Below, one piece after another: positions 55,393-64,000 of a stretch of DNA of 64,000 bases. Made by a program: the position numbers and the translations under genes. Below the pieces are notes generated by a model that worked only from the letters and a program-made list of their open reading frames with translations, was not told where the DNA came from and ran no database searches. The DNA is taken from assembly GCF_030036535.1 (NCBI RefSeq), contig NZ_CP080387.1, positions 2,600,501-2,664,500 on the forward strand, in the 5' to 3' direction. The DNA comes from Agrobacterium cucumeris. GTDB lineage: Bacteria > Pseudomonadota > Alphaproteobacteria > Rhizobiales > Rhizobiaceae. Within the stretch, counting starts at the first letter, position 1, and every line of letters starts with the position of its first letter.

Positions 55393-56925
55393 GTGAGTGA
55401 GAATTCCGAGGCAACCATTTTGCTGAACGCCAACGACAATGTTGCGGTGGCGCGCCGGTCCATTCCGGCCGGTGGTGCGACGGGCAGGGGCGATCTGACG
55501 GCTCGCGAGCTAATCGGACGAGGGCATAAAGTGGCCCTGAAATACATTAAATCCGGGGACGAGGTGCTGAAATATGGGCAGGTGATCGGTATCGCCACGC
55601 AGGATATCGAACCGGGCCGGCACGTGCATCTGCACAATCTCGCAATGGTGCCTTCCGAACACGCACATCAGTTCAGTGTCGATATCGAAGAAAAGGGCAT
55701 GGTGCCGGAAACCGAGCGTCGCACCTTCATGGGTTATGATCGCGGTCTCGGCGGCGTGGGCACACGCAACTATATCGGCGTCATCGCATCGGTGAACTGT
55801 TCCGCCACGGTGTCGCGTTATATCGCCGACTACTTCAACAAGCAGGGCGGACTTGACGGTTTCGACAATGTCGATGGTGTCGTCGCGCTGACGCATGGCG
55901 GCGGCTGCGCGCTGAATACCAAATCGGAAGGTTATCGCCTTCTGATCCGCACCATTCAGGGTTATGCCCGCCATCCCAATTTCGGCGGCATTCTGCTGAT
56001 CGGCCTCGGCTGCGAAACAAACCAGATCGCCCCCATCCTCGAACATTACAAGATGGAAGAGGGCGAGCGGCTGCGCACCATGACGATCCAGCAGCACGGC
56101 GGCACGCGCAAGACAATCGATGCGGCAATTGCCGAGATCAAGGCCATGCTGCCGATGGTCAATGCAGCCCGCCGCTCCGAACAACCGCTTTCAAAGCTGA
56201 AAGTGGCGCTGGAATGCGGCGGTTCGGATGGTTATTCCGGCATCTCCGCCAACCCGGCCCTGGGTTATGCATCTGACCTCATCGTCCGCAATGGCGGCAC
56301 GACTGTTCTTTCTGAAACACCTGAGATTTACGGCGCCGAGCACCTGCTGACAAAACGTGCCATCACCCCGGCGGTTGCCGAAAAGCTGTTGCAGCGTATC
56401 GACTGGTGGCGGGATTATACCGCCCGCAATGGCGACGAGCTAAACAACAACCCCTCCCATGGCAACAAGCTCGGTGGCTTGACCACCATTCTGGAGAAAT
56501 CACTGGGTGCAGTCGCCAAAGGCGGCTCGATGCCGCTGAAGGCGGTCTATGAATTCGCCGAAACCGTCACGGAGCAGGGTTTCGTTTTCATGGATACGCC
56601 CGGCTACGATCCCGTTGCCGTCACCGGCCAGGTCGCCGGCGGCTGCAACGTCATCTGTTTCACCACCGGCCGAGGCTCGGTCTCGGGTTTCAAGCCATCG
56701 CCCTGCATCAAGATTGCCACCAATTCCGAAATGTATGAACACATGAAGGAAGACATGGATATCAACTGCGGTGAGATCGTTACCGGCGCGGAAACCATCG
56801 AAGAATCCGGCAAACGAATTTTCGAGCATATTCTAGCCGTGGCTTCCGGCGACAAAACCGTCAGCGAAATTTACGACTACGGCGACAACGAATTCGTGCC
56901 GTGGCAGGTCGGCGCGGTGACCTGA
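55393..56925 (+). CDS. uxaA: UxaA family dehydratase, altronate dehydratase-like
   Basis: A 510-residue iron-dependent dehydratase. An N-terminal SAF domain (about residues 10-80) precedes the catalytic part with RTFMGYDRGLGGVGTRNYI, THGGGCALN, GLGCETNQI and GGCNVICFTTGRGS, all typical of altronate/galactarate dehydratases. D-Altronate would give 2-keto-3-deoxygluconate. It begins with GTG after GGAGG at 55379. It sits with its regulator, opposite to the operon that holds the UxaB-like reductase. Confidence 0.9.
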   Translation: MSENSEATILLNANDNVAVARRSIPAGGATGRGDLTARELIGRGHKVALKYIKSGDEVLKYGQVIGIATQDIEPGRHVHLHNLAMVPSEHAHQFSVDIEEKGMVPETERRTFMGYDRGLGGVGTRNYIGVIASVNCSATVSRYIADYFNKQGGLDGFDNVDGVVALTHGGGCALNTKSEGYRLLIRTIQGYARHPNFGGILLIGLGCETNQIAPILEHYKMEEGERLRTMTIQQHGGTRKTIDAAIAEIKAMLPMVNAARRSEQPLSKLKVALECGGSDGYSGISANPALGYASDLIVRNGGTTVLSETPEIYGAEHLLTKRAITPAVAEKLLQRIDWWRDYTARNGDELNNNPSHGNKLGGLTTILEKSLGAVAKGGSMPLKAVYEFAETVTEQGFVFMDTPGYDPVAVTGQVAGGCNVICFTTGRGSVSGFKPSPCIKIATNSEMYEHMKEDMDINCGEIVTGAETIEESGKRIFEHILAVASGDKTVSEIYDYGDNEFVPWQVGAVT

Positions 56926-56940
56926 ACGAAAAATCGAAAC

Positions 56941-56956
56941 TGTCCCACGTGAAACA
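56941..56956. other. Probable parS centromere site
   Basis: TGTCCCACGTGAAACA matches the widely conserved chromosomal parS TGTTNCACGTGAAACA at 15 of 16 positions. It lies 16 bases after the uxaA stop in a convergent intergenic gap, clear of coding sequence, and about 6.4 kb from parB. Origin-proximal parS sites near parAB are the rule in bacteria. It is the only such match I found in the window. Confidence 0.75.
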
Positions 56957-56958
56957 AA

Positions 56959-56984
56959 AGGCCCGGAAAGCGATTTCCGGGCCT
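56959..56984. terminator. Bidirectional terminator between uxaA and purH
   Basis: AGGCCCGGAAA (56959-56969) and TTTCCGGGCCT (56974-56984) form an 11-bp perfect stem with a GCGA tetraloop. T-rich tails follow on the plus strand (CAACTTTTG) and on the minus strand (TTTGTTTC), fitting its place between convergent genes. Confidence 0.8.
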
Positions 56985-57012
56985 CAACTTTTGCTGACTA
57001 TAGATCCGTAAC

Positions 57013-58629
57013 TTAATGGCGGAAGTGGCGCATGCCGGTGAACACCATCGTCACATTATGCTCATTTGCAGCGTCGATCACTTCCTGGTCGCGCATGGAG
57101 CCGCCCGGCTGGATGACCGCTGTGGCGCCAGCGGCAATCGCAGCAAGCAAACCATCGGCGAAGGGGTAAAAGGCTTCCGAAGCAACCGCAGACCCGCGCG
57201 TCAGCGGCTCAGTAAGGCCAAGCGCCTTGGCCGCATCTTCCGCCTTCTGGGCGGCGATACGGGCGGAATCCACCCGGCTCATCTGGCCTGCGCCGATGCC
57301 TGCGGTCTGCCCATCCTTAGCATAGATCACCGCGTTTGATTTCACATGCTTGGCGATCTTGAAGGCAAACTTCATGTCTTCAAGCTCCTGCGCCGTCGGC
57401 GCACGCTTGGTGACAACCTTGAGGTCGAGATCTTCGACCATGCCATTGTCACGGCTTTGCACCAGCAGGCCGCCGGAAACGGTCTTTGCGGTGATGCCGG
57501 CTGCGCGTGGGTCCGGCAGACCGCCAGCAGTCAGCAGGCGCAGGTTTGGCTTGCGGGCGATGATGGACTTGGCTTCTTCGGTGACATCAGGTGCGATGAT
57601 GACCTCGGTGAAGAGCTTGACGATCTCTTCCGCCGTTTCTGCATCCAGCGTTTGGTTCAAGGCAATGACGCCACCAAAGGCAGAGACGGAATCGCAGGCC
57701 AGTGCCCGCCTGTAAGCTTCGGCAAGCGTCGGACCGGTCGCAACGCCACAGGGGTTGGCATGCTTGATGATGGCGACTGCCGGCGCATTTGCAGGCAGGA
57801 ATTCCGCTACCAGCTCGTAAGCCGCATCCGTATCGTTGATATTATTGTAGGAAAGCTGCTTGCCCTGAAGCAGCGTTGCGGTTGCGACGCCGGGACGCTT
57901 TTCGCCGGTCAGGTAAAAACCGGCGCTCTGATGCGGGTTTTCGCCATAACGCATCTTTTCCTTCAGCGTTCCGCCGATGGCACGGTAATCCGGCGTCTCA
58001 ATCGAAAGCGCTTCAGCAAACCAGTTGGAAATCACTGCGTCATAGGCGGCCGTGCGGGCATAGGCCTTGGCGGCAAAGCGCTGGCGCAGCGCATAGGAAG
58101 TCTGGCCATCATCCGCCTGCAGGGCTTCGACAAGCGCGGGATAGTCGGACGGATCGGTAACGACGGTGACATAAGCATGGTTCTTGGCGGAAGCGCGGAT
58201 CATCGCCGGGCCGCCAATATCGATGTTTTCCACCGTCGTCGGATAATCGCCGCCCTTGGCCCGAACTTCCTCGAAGGGATAAAGATTGATCACCGAGAGA
58301 TCGATCGGCTCAATGCCATGCGCCTTCATCGCCTCGACATGTTCGGCATCATCCCGGATCGCCAGAAGCCCGCCATGCACATTCGGGTGAAGAGTCTTGA
58401 CGCGACCGTCCATGATCTCGGGAAAATTGGTCACCTCAGAAACATCCGTCACCGCCAGTCCCGCATCGGCAATGGCCTTCGCCGTTCCACCAGTCGAAAG
58501 CAGCCGGACGCCAAGCTTGGAGAGGACTGTCGCCAGCTCGATAATGTCAGTCTTGTCGGACACGGAAAGAAGCGCCGTGCGAATTTTGACTTTATCGGGA
58601 GCGGGGATTTTTTTGGACACGACGGCCAT
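57013..58629 (-). CDS. purH: Bifunctional AICAR formyltransferase / IMP cyclohydrolase
   Basis: A 538-residue enzyme for the last two steps of IMP synthesis. The N-terminal MGS-like cyclohydrolase domain shows [14 protein letters not shown] and [11 protein letters not shown]. The C-terminal transformylase domain has the KHANPCG active-site motif near residue 275 and a late [11 protein letters not shown] block. The ATG at 58629 has GGAG upstream and gives the usual rhizobial length; upstream in-frame codons extend the frame only by chance. It is downstream of the heparinase-like gene after 167 bases with nothing I recognise. Confidence 0.97.
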   Translation of the reverse strand: MAVVSKKIPAPDKVKIRTALLSVSDKTDIIELATVLSKLGVRLLSTGGTAKAIADAGLAVTDVSEVTNFPEIMDGRVKTLHPNVHGGLLAIRDDAEHVEAMKAHGIEPIDLSVINLYPFEEVRAKGGDYPTTVENIDIGGPAMIRASAKNHAYVTVVTDPSDYPALVEALQADDGQTSYALRQRFAAKAYARTAAYDAVISNWFAEALSIETPDYRAIGGTLKEKMRYGENPHQSAGFYLTGEKRPGVATATLLQGKQLSYNNINDTDAAYELVAEFLPANAPAVAIIKHANPCGVATGPTLAEAYRRALACDSVSAFGGVIALNQTLDAETAEEIVKLFTEVIIAPDVTEEAKSIIARKPNLRLLTAGGLPDPRAAGITAKTVSGGLLVQSRDNGMVEDLDLKVVTKRAPTAQELEDMKFAFKIAKHVKSNAVIYAKDGQTAGIGAGQMSRVDSARIAAQKAEDAAKALGLTEPLTRGSAVASEAFYPFADGLLAAIAAGATAVIQPGGSMRDQEVIDAANEHNVTMVFTGMRHFRH

Positions 58630-58796
58630 CGGGCATACTCCGTTTAACGGGGAGGACAGGCTGAAATGGAATTGATCCAGCAATTGCCGCCGCGTTAACA
58701 CAGCTTACCGGATTAATAAACAGCACGGATGACGGAGGGTGAAATCTATCGGCAGTTTTCGTGCTAAATCGCCCCGATTGCGGGACGAGATACGGC

Positions 58797-60464
58797 TCAG
58801 GCCTTGCGTTCGATGATCCAGCGGATTTCCCGCGTATTGGCGAGATTGAAGGGCAACTCGATCTGTTGCGAAGGCCGCATGCCGGACGCATCAGCCATGA
58901 ACACATCTTCCGTCACGAAAACCTCCAGCCCAGGCGCCGAAAACAGCCAGGTGGTTCCATCCGCCGCTTCCAGATAAACCGACTCCTCATCCCGCTGGTG
59001 CAACTGAATATGAGGATGGATATGGAAACGCGAAACCGCTGAGATCAGCTGTGACTGTGTCTTCGTCGTATTCTCGTCGGCTCTGAGCAGGTCACGGCCT
59101 TTGATTTTCGTGCCGGCCGCATTTAACTCGATTTCCCGCTCATGATAGCAGCCAAAGTTCTGCAGATAGCCATCATGCGACGCCCGCAGGACGTCGTTGC
59201 CGTTTCCATCAGTTCCACGCTCGCTATCCACCTGGCTGACGCCGGAAATCATGATCGGGCCAAGCAATCTCGAGCGCGACAGCCTGCAAGACGACGTGTC
59301 TGCAAGCGTGACGGTGGAATGGGCGGCAGTTGACCGGCTGGCTCGCTGATATTCCGGAGCTGCGTTTTTCGGAAAGCCCGAATTGACGATGAACCGGTTC
59401 TTGCCGCAGGACATTTCAAAAGACAGGCAACCCGAATGGGCACTACGGGAAAGCTCCGCCGAACCGGGATACCCCGTGTCGACGATGATGACGGTCTCAT
59501 CTGTCGCAAGCCGATGGTAATTGACATCCGGCAACATTTTCGAAGGCCGACCGGCGGTTTCGTCATAACGCAGCACGGAGACAAGCTCATTGGCAAGTGT
59601 CGCCGTCGCGCCGTTGAACAGCGCCAGATCACCGCCCTGGTGCCGGAAAAACCGGATGGCCGGAAACATCCGGTCTATCGCCGGCACCAGCCCGGAGGGC
59701 AGATCGTGACCCAGATTGATATAACTTTGCCGAAGCGGCAGAAGATCGAGCAGCAGATCCAGCATGGCCCGTGGGTTACGGGACACGTGCCCACCATCGG
59801 GCAAGATCTGGCGCTCCATCTCCTGAGCCAGCTTCATTCCATGCCGGGTGATGCGAGAAAGGCGTGTAGGCATGGCGATGGAGGCCATGGCAAGCGCAAT
59901 CCTGATCCGCAGCCGTGTCTCGCCATCCGGCGCATGTTTGACGATCCTGTCCAGATAACGCACATGAAAGGCGAGACTTTTGAGGAAACGGCGATAAAAG
60001 CCGGCATCGGCCTCGAATAAAACGACGGGCGAATGGGACAGCCAGGCGATCAGCCGCTGGGCCGCGATCTCCGGAGACCAGCCTGTCCCGGTAACACGCC
60101 TGCCGTTCAGGGCAATCCATTCGGCAACAATGCGACGCGCCCGCTTGCAAGCCTCACTCGACCTGTCGGAGCGGATATGCCGCAACCACCCGAAGGCGTG
60201 TAGCCGCTCCTCAAAAACAAGCGAGGGATAATCCACCTGAAAGGGCGAAAGGCCGCCGGTTTCCACGACGCGACCGGCAAGCGCAATTCGCCCGCGAAGC
60301 AATTCCTCGGCAAAATAAGGATCGATAGCCCGCAAATCCGTCGGTGCCGCTACCAGACCATCTGGAACACGGTTGGCAAACCGCGAGACATGCAGACGCA
60401 AAGGTGTGAGGCCGACACACAGATGACGATACGCCATCCGTGAAAGAAGACCGGCCGCATTCAT
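58797..60464 (-). CDS. Heparinase II/III family protein
   Basis: A 555-residue protein. It has an alpha-helical toroid-like N-terminal half (RRIVAEWIALNGRR, WSPEIAAQRLIAWLSHSP) and a C-terminal heparinase II/III-like beta domain (HSGCLSFEMSCGKNRFIVNSG cut short here as GCLSFEMSCGKNRFIVN). Characterised relatives cleave uronic-acid polysaccharides. There is no clear signal peptide, and the fixed place between rsmB and purH hints at an envelope or housekeeping role instead of carbohydrate use. The ATG at 60464 is preferred to a TTG at 60488. Confidence 0.85.
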   Translation of the reverse strand: MNAAGLLSRMAYRHLCVGLTPLRLHVSRFANRVPDGLVAAPTDLRAIDPYFAEELLRGRIALAGRVVETGGLSPFQVDYPSLVFEERLHAFGWLRHIRSDRSSEACKRARRIVAEWIALNGRRVTGTGWSPEIAAQRLIAWLSHSPVVLFEADAGFYRRFLKSLAFHVRYLDRIVKHAPDGETRLRIRIALAMASIAMPTRLSRITRHGMKLAQEMERQILPDGGHVSRNPRAMLDLLLDLLPLRQSYINLGHDLPSGLVPAIDRMFPAIRFFRHQGGDLALFNGATATLANELVSVLRYDETAGRPSKMLPDVNYHRLATDETVIIVDTGYPGSAELSRSAHSGCLSFEMSCGKNRFIVNSGFPKNAAPEYQRASRSTAAHSTVTLADTSSCRLSRSRLLGPIMISGVSQVDSERGTDGNGNDVLRASHDGYLQNFGCYHEREIELNAAGTKIKGRDLLRADENTTKTQSQLISAVSRFHIHPHIQLHQRDEESVYLEAADGTTWLFSAPGLEVFVTEDVFMADASGMRPSQQIELPFNLANTREIRWIIERKA

Positions 60465-60588
60465 GCTGCCTGCAAAGGACCCTAACAAGCTGTGTTTCCC
60501 GCTTCACATGTTTTGTTTTTATCAGTGAACCGCGATGACCGGAACATTATCGATAAATATCAATGATTCGCGAAAGCTTCGCTTTTTT

Positions 60589-61995
60589 CTACTTCTTAAG
60601 CAAGACACTGCTAAAAAACCCGTCGACACCGCCGAACATATCCGGCGTCGTTCGCAGATCACCCTCTGAGCTGACAGCCGATTCCATTCCCGGCCAGTCT
60701 TCCTTGCGAACGGGAATACGCTCCACATCTGGATTTTCCGCCAGAACCTGCGCAATCATCTCTTCGCCTTCCGAAGGATCAAGCGAGCAGTTGGAGAATA
60801 CAACGATACCGCCAGAACCCACCAATGTCAGTGCATGCCGCAACATCTGGCCCTGAAGAGCCGCAAGTTTGGCAATGTCCGTTTCATCCTTGGTCCAGCA
60901 GACATCGGGATGTTTGCGCAGCGTGCCGGTTGATGAACAGGGCGCATCGAGCAGAACAGCGTCAAACAGTTGCTCCGGCTGGTACTTCAACATGTTCACC
61001 TCCACCGTTTCGGCATGGAGGCCAAGCCGGTCGAGATTTTCCCTGAGCCGTCGCAAACGATTGCCGGACTGATCCAGCGCCGTCACTTTAGCGCCCGCCA
61101 GCGCCAGCTGGGCCGTTTTACCGCCAGGGGCGGCACAAAGATCGGCAACACGTTTGCCGGAGATATCGCCCAGCAGCCGCACCGGCATGCTGGCGGCAAG
61201 ATCCTGCACCCACCAGGCGCCCTCGGTAAAACCTTCAAGCGAGGGAATCTGGCCTTCGAAATCTCCAAGGCGCACGCTGCCATTCGGCAAAACGGTGCCG
61301 CCCAGCTTTTCCGCCCACAGGGTCGGATCGGTCTTGACTGTAAGATCAATGGAGGACGGCGTCAGCTGTGCTTCGGAAATCCGTTGCGCCACGTCATCGC
61401 CATAAGCGGAAACAAGCCGCGCATAGAACCAGTCCGGCAACACCGGCACGTCGGCAATGGCCTGCTCGATTTCCGTTTTCTCCCGGCCAAGCCGCCTGAG
61501 AACCGCATTGACCAGCTTCACGAAACGCTTGTTGCGGGGGTCGCGATGGGCCTGCTCCACCGCCAGATCGACGGCGGAATGATCGGGGACATCGAGATAA
61601 AGCATCTGCGCCGCGCCGACGACAAGTACATGGTGCAGCGATCGCGCACCCTGTGGCAGCGGCCCGTCAAGCAGCATCGACAATGCCGTCTCAAGGCGGG
61701 GAAGGTGGCGAAGCGCACTGTTGACGATGGCTCTCACCAGCGCCCTGTCCGCAATGGAAAGCGCCCGATAGACGGGATTGCCATTTTCGCTATCCAGCAT
61801 GCCATCAAGCGAGGTCTTCTTTTCCAGAACGGCAGCGAGAATTCGGGTCGCGGCGATGCGCGCAGCAAGGCCTGGCTTATCCTCGAACGACGAAGGGCCG
61901 TCTTCGCGGCCCCTGCCTTGTCCCGGTCTCGCTTGTCCAGATCTCGTTTTTTTGGACCGGGCCGGCTTATTCTGAATATCGGATGTCAAGACCAC
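60589..61995 (-). CDS. rsmB: RsmB-type 16S rRNA cytosine-C5 methyltransferase
   Basis: A 468-residue enzyme. The N-terminal NusB-like domain covers about residues 40-180, and the Rossmann methyltransferase starts at [14 protein letters not shown]. Motif IV is [10 protein letters not shown] and motif [15 protein letters not shown], where the second cysteine attacks C6 of the target cytosine. The first 35 residues are basic and low in complexity. The frame opens with GTG at 61995 and overlaps the htpX stop by 10 bases. Confidence 0.92.
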   Translation of the reverse strand: MVLTSDIQNKPARSKKTRSGQARPGQGRGREDGPSSFEDKPGLAARIAATRILAAVLEKKTSLDGMLDSENGNPVYRALSIADRALVRAIVNSALRHLPRLETALSMLLDGPLPQGARSLHHVLVVGAAQMLYLDVPDHSAVDLAVEQAHRDPRNKRFVKLVNAVLRRLGREKTEIEQAIADVPVLPDWFYARLVSAYGDDVAQRISEAQLTPSSIDLTVKTDPTLWAEKLGGTVLPNGSVRLGDFEGQIPSLEGFTEGAWWVQDLAASMPVRLLGDISGKRVADLCAAPGGKTAQLALAGAKVTALDQSGNRLRRLRENLDRLGLHAETVEVNMLKYQPEQLFDAVLLDAPCSSTGTLRKHPDVCWTKDETDIAKLAALQGQMLRHALTLVGSGGIVVFSNCSLDPSEGEEMIAQVLAENPDVERIPVRKEDWPGMESAVSSEGDLRTTPDMFGGVDGFFSSVLLKK

Positions 61996-62945
61996 GGTCC
62001 CTTGCGCTCGTTTTCGTTGCTTCGTCCCGTATTGGGAACGGAGCCTGATTTGCGCAGAGGTCTACCACCCGATGGCGACGGCGTCGATGCTCGCGGGGAA
62101 AACTCCTGTGCCATGGCATGCAGCGCTGCCACGCGGTTTTCCGTATTCGGATGCGTGGAGAAGAGATTGTCCATGCGCTCACCGGAAAGGGGATTGATGA
62201 TGAACATGTGCGCTGTTGCCGGGTTGCGCTCAGCATCGTCATTGTGAATTTGCTGCGCCATACCGGAGATTTTCTGCAACGCCGAGGCAAGCCACAGCGG
62301 GTTCCCACAGATTTCCGCACCGCGGCGGTCGGCGGAATATTCCCGCGTACGGCTGATTGCCATCTGCACCAGCATCGCGGCGAGCGGCGCAACGATCATC
62401 GCAACCAGCACACCGATAAAGCCGAACGGATTATTGTTATTTTCGCGGTTGCCGCCAAAGAAGAAAGCGAAATTACCGAGCATGGAGATAGCACCCGCCA
62501 GCGTGGCCGTGATCGTCATGGTCAACGTGTCGCGGTTCTGCACATGCGCCAACTCATGCGCCATAACGCCGGCCACTTCTTCCGGGGTAAGACGCTCCAG
62601 CAGACCCGTGGAGGCCGCCACTGCGGCATTCTGCGGGTTCCGTCCTGTCGCAAAGGCGTTGGGCTGGGCGCTGTCGTAAATATAGACCTTCGGCATCGGC
62701 AGGTCGGCATTGTGCGAGAGATCGCGGATCATGTGGAAAAATTCGGGTGCATTGGCCTCGTCAATCTCCCGCGCGCGATAGGCGGAGAGGACCATTTTAT
62801 CCGAATTCCAATAGGAGAAGAGGTTCATACCCGCAGCAATGAGAAGGGCAATCATCATGCCGCCCTTGCCGCCGATCAGAAAACCGACACCCATGAACAA
62901 TGCCGTCATGAAGGCCAGAAGCATTGCCGTGCGCATCATGTTCAT
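61986..62945 (-). CDS. htpX: Membrane zinc metalloprotease HtpX
   Basis: A 319-residue inner-membrane M48 protease for quality control of membrane proteins. Two membrane segments open the protein, [13 protein letters not shown] (about residue 130) holds the HExxH zinc site, two more hydrophobic segments follow, and the third ligand glutamate lies in [11 protein letters not shown]. The tail beyond about residue 290 is polar. It overlaps rsmB. The 119 bases to the divergent SDHAF4-like gene are AT-rich and may hold a heat-shock promoter, not identified. Confidence 0.95.
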   Translation of the reverse strand: MNMMRTAMLLAFMTALFMGVGFLIGGKGGMMIALLIAAGMNLFSYWNSDKMVLSAYRAREIDEANAPEFFHMIRDLSHNADLPMPKVYIYDSAQPNAFATGRNPQNAAVAASTGLLERLTPEEVAGVMAHELAHVQNRDTLTMTITATLAGAISMLGNFAFFFGGNRENNNNPFGFIGVLVAMIVAPLAAMLVQMAISRTREYSADRRGAEICGNPLWLASALQKISGMAQQIHNDDAERNPATAHMFIINPLSGERMDNLFSTHPNTENRVAALHAMAQEFSPRASTPSPSGGRPLRKSGSVPNTGRSNENERKGPWS

Positions 62946-63064
62946 CCGTTAAAATCTCCTTGTCGTTCATCGGAAACCATTGTGGGGTTTCTAAACCCCA
63001 CCTGATTATATAATCTGGTAAACGCCAAACATATTTCAATATCCCGTCATAGGGAGGATTTCTC

Positions 63065-63265
63065 ATGCAAGATGCGGATAATGACAACGGCGCGGAAACG
63101 CCGAGACGGCTATCTCCGGCAGCTGAGCGTGCCCTGAAAGAAGCCGAAGAGAGACGCCGGCAACAGGCAGACCTTCAATTGCCGCCGGAAACGGGCGGCC
63201 GCGGCGGTGCCGAACCCGTTCGTTTCGGCGACTATGAGATAAAAGGCCGTGCAATCGACTTTTGA
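63065..63265 (+). CDS. DUF1674 protein, SDHAF4-like succinate dehydrogenase assembly factor
   Basis: A 66-residue soluble protein. The C-terminal GGRGGAEPVRFGDYEIKGRAIDF region (split here as GRGGAEPVRFGDYE and KGRAIDF) is the DUF1674 signature shared with mitochondrial SDHAF4, which binds flavinylated SdhA and helps its assembly. The N-terminal half is charged helix. The ATG follows AGGAG closely. sdh genes are not in the window. A terminator follows. Confidence 0.88.
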   Translation: MQDADNDNGAETPRRLSPAAERALKEAEERRRQQADLQLPPETGGRGGAEPVRFGDYEIKGRAIDF

Positions 63266-63280
63266 GCCGCGCCAAAACGA

Positions 63281-63305
63281 AAATACCCGCCTTAAGCGGG
63301 TATTT
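63281..63305. terminator. Terminator between the SDHAF4-like gene and parB
   Basis: AAATACCCGC (63281-63290) and GCGGGTATTT (63296-63305) form a perfect 10-bp stem with a 5-base loop. Both ends are AT-rich, so it can serve both convergent genes. Confidence 0.75.
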
Positions 63306-63327
63306 ATCAACAAAAACAGATAGTTGA

Positions 63328-64000
63328 CTATTTTTGTTCCAGAAGCCGGCAGATCGCTTCCAGCTGTTCAAGCGTCCGATATCCAATGCGGATTTGCCCC
63401 GAACCACCCTTGTGGCTGATCTTCACATCAAGCCCCAGGGCGTCCGACAGGCTGCGCTCCAACGCAACCGTATCAGAATCCTTCTCAGCCGTCGGCCGCT
63501 TTTCTGTCACGTCACCCTGTGACTTGATATCGTTCTGTGCCAGACGCTCAGCATCACGCACCGACAATCCCTTGGAGACGATCGTCCGCGCCAGATTTGC
63601 CGGATCAGACGTGGAAACAAGCGCCCGCGCGTGACCTGCGGATAAGGAACCGTCTGCAAGCATGTCCCGTACCGGATCGGGAAGTTTCAGAAGCCGAAGG
63701 CTGTTTGCAACATGGCTACGGCTCTTGCCAATAATCTCGCCGAGATCATTCTGGGTATAGCCGTGTTCGGCAATCAGCTGTTCATAACCCATCGCCTCTT
63801 CAAGCGGGTTCAGGTCTGAACGTTGAACGTTCTCAACAATGGCCAGCTCCAGTGCCGTGCGGTCGTCCACATCTCGAACGATGACAGGCACATCGGTAAA
63901 ACCAGCCAGCTGCGCCGCACGCCAGCGTCTTTCACCGGCAATAATCTCGTAACGGTTGGCTGCAACCGTCCGTACGACCACAGGCTGCACAATTCCATGC
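63328..64000 (-). CDS. parB: Chromosome partitioning protein ParB, N-terminus beyond the window
   Basis: The visible 224 codons read in from the right edge. They begin HGIVQPVVVR, followed by the CTPase/clamp motif GERRWRAAQLAG, then ENVQRSDLNPLEEA, and the helix-turn-helix YTQNDLGEIIGKSRSHVAN that reads parS. The C-terminal dimerisation domain ends at EAICRLLEQK. About 60-70 N-terminal residues are missing. The GTG at 63990 is internal, since the frame stays open. ParB loads at parS as a CTP-dependent sliding clamp. Confidence 0.96.
   Translation of the reverse strand, partial: HGIVQPVVVRTVAANRYEIIAGERRWRAAQLAGFTDVPVIVRDVDDRTALELAIVENVQRSDLNPLEEAMGYEQLIAEHGYTQNDLGEIIGKSRSHVANSLRLLKLPDPVRDMLADGSLSAGHARALVSTSDPANLARTIVSKGLSVRDAERLAQNDIKSQGDVTEKRPTAEKDSDTVALERSLSDALGLDVKISHKGGSGQIRIGYRTLEQLEAICRLLEQK

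Noticed and set aside
56530..56660. A frameshift or fusion in the uxaA gene between its two halves
   Set aside because: The frame is continuous from the SAF domain to the C-terminal conserved block and the length is normal for the family.

Overview
The window is a gene-dense, chromosomal stretch of a Rhizobiales alphaproteobacterium, most likely Agrobacterium (A. tumefaciens/fabrum group). This rests on recognisable proteins and gene order: the aerobic-type cob cluster with cobG and cobN, obgE-proB-proA-nadD-rsfS-rlmH-envC-ctpA, phaR facing phbAB, bfd-bfr, and rsmB beside a heparinase-like gene and purH. A parB gene runs off the right edge and a near-consensus parS site lies about 6.4 kb before it, so the right end is probably close to the replication origin. 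I see no insertion sequence, prophage, integrase, CRISPR array, tRNA or rRNA; this looks like core chromosome.

Layout. 1-3.7 kb: the C-terminal half of a large NAD-glutamate dehydrogenase and an Atg22-like MFS transporter. 3.7-6.6 kb: polyhydroxybutyrate genes, phaR diverging from phbA-phbB. 6.8-7.6 kb: iron storage, bfd-bfr, behind a possible Irr (ICE) operator. 7.7-20 kb, all on the minus strand: a housekeeping series from rplU-rpmA through two GNAT acetyltransferases, obgE-proB-proA, nadD, rsfS, rlmH, envC, ctpA, a divergent polysaccharide deacetylase and an RppH-type Nudix hydrolase. 20-25.5 kb: a minimal zinc peptidase, a CoA-ester lyase, leuD, leuB and a di-heme cytochrome c peroxidase.

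25.7-45.1 kb is a cobalamin locus of eighteen genes: cobB, cobA, cbiD, cobM, cobE, cobL, cobK, cobJ, cobI, cobH, cobG, cobN, cobW, a DUF1636 gene, cobO, cobQ, cbiB and cobC. A cobalamin riboswitch with a good promoter in front and a possible terminator behind it drives DUF1636-cobW-cobN-G-H-I-J leftwards. Three genes (cbiD, cobK, cbiB) lie on the opposite strand, packed between co-oriented neighbours. At cobL/cobK and at cbiB/cobC the two divergent start codons overlap in a single CATG, leaving no intergenic DNA for promoters. cobF, cobS/cobT, cobP and cobU/cobV are not in the window, and cbiD may replace cobF.

45-57 kb is a sugar-acid catabolic and transport locus: an RbsA/C/B-type ABC importer, an aldose dehydrogenase, a lactonase, a zinc alcohol dehydrogenase, a UxaB-like reductase, a mutarotase and an L-fuconate dehydratase on the minus strand, and a GntR regulator plus UxaA-type dehydratase on the plus strand. 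Repeated TGGTNAGGCCA-like dyads lie over the predicted -35 and -10 of the transporter promoter and around the regulator start. The gene set fits two parallel routes, one for L-fucose and one for L-galactose, sharing uptake, oxidation and lactone opening. 57-64 kb: purH, a heparinase II/III-like protein, rsmB, htpX, an SDHAF4-like assembly factor and parB.

Starts were chosen from Shine-Dalgarno sequences, family N-termini and operon overlaps. Several begin with TTG or GTG, which is stated where it matters. Functions are assigned by recognising motifs and family resemblance by eye; no database search was run.
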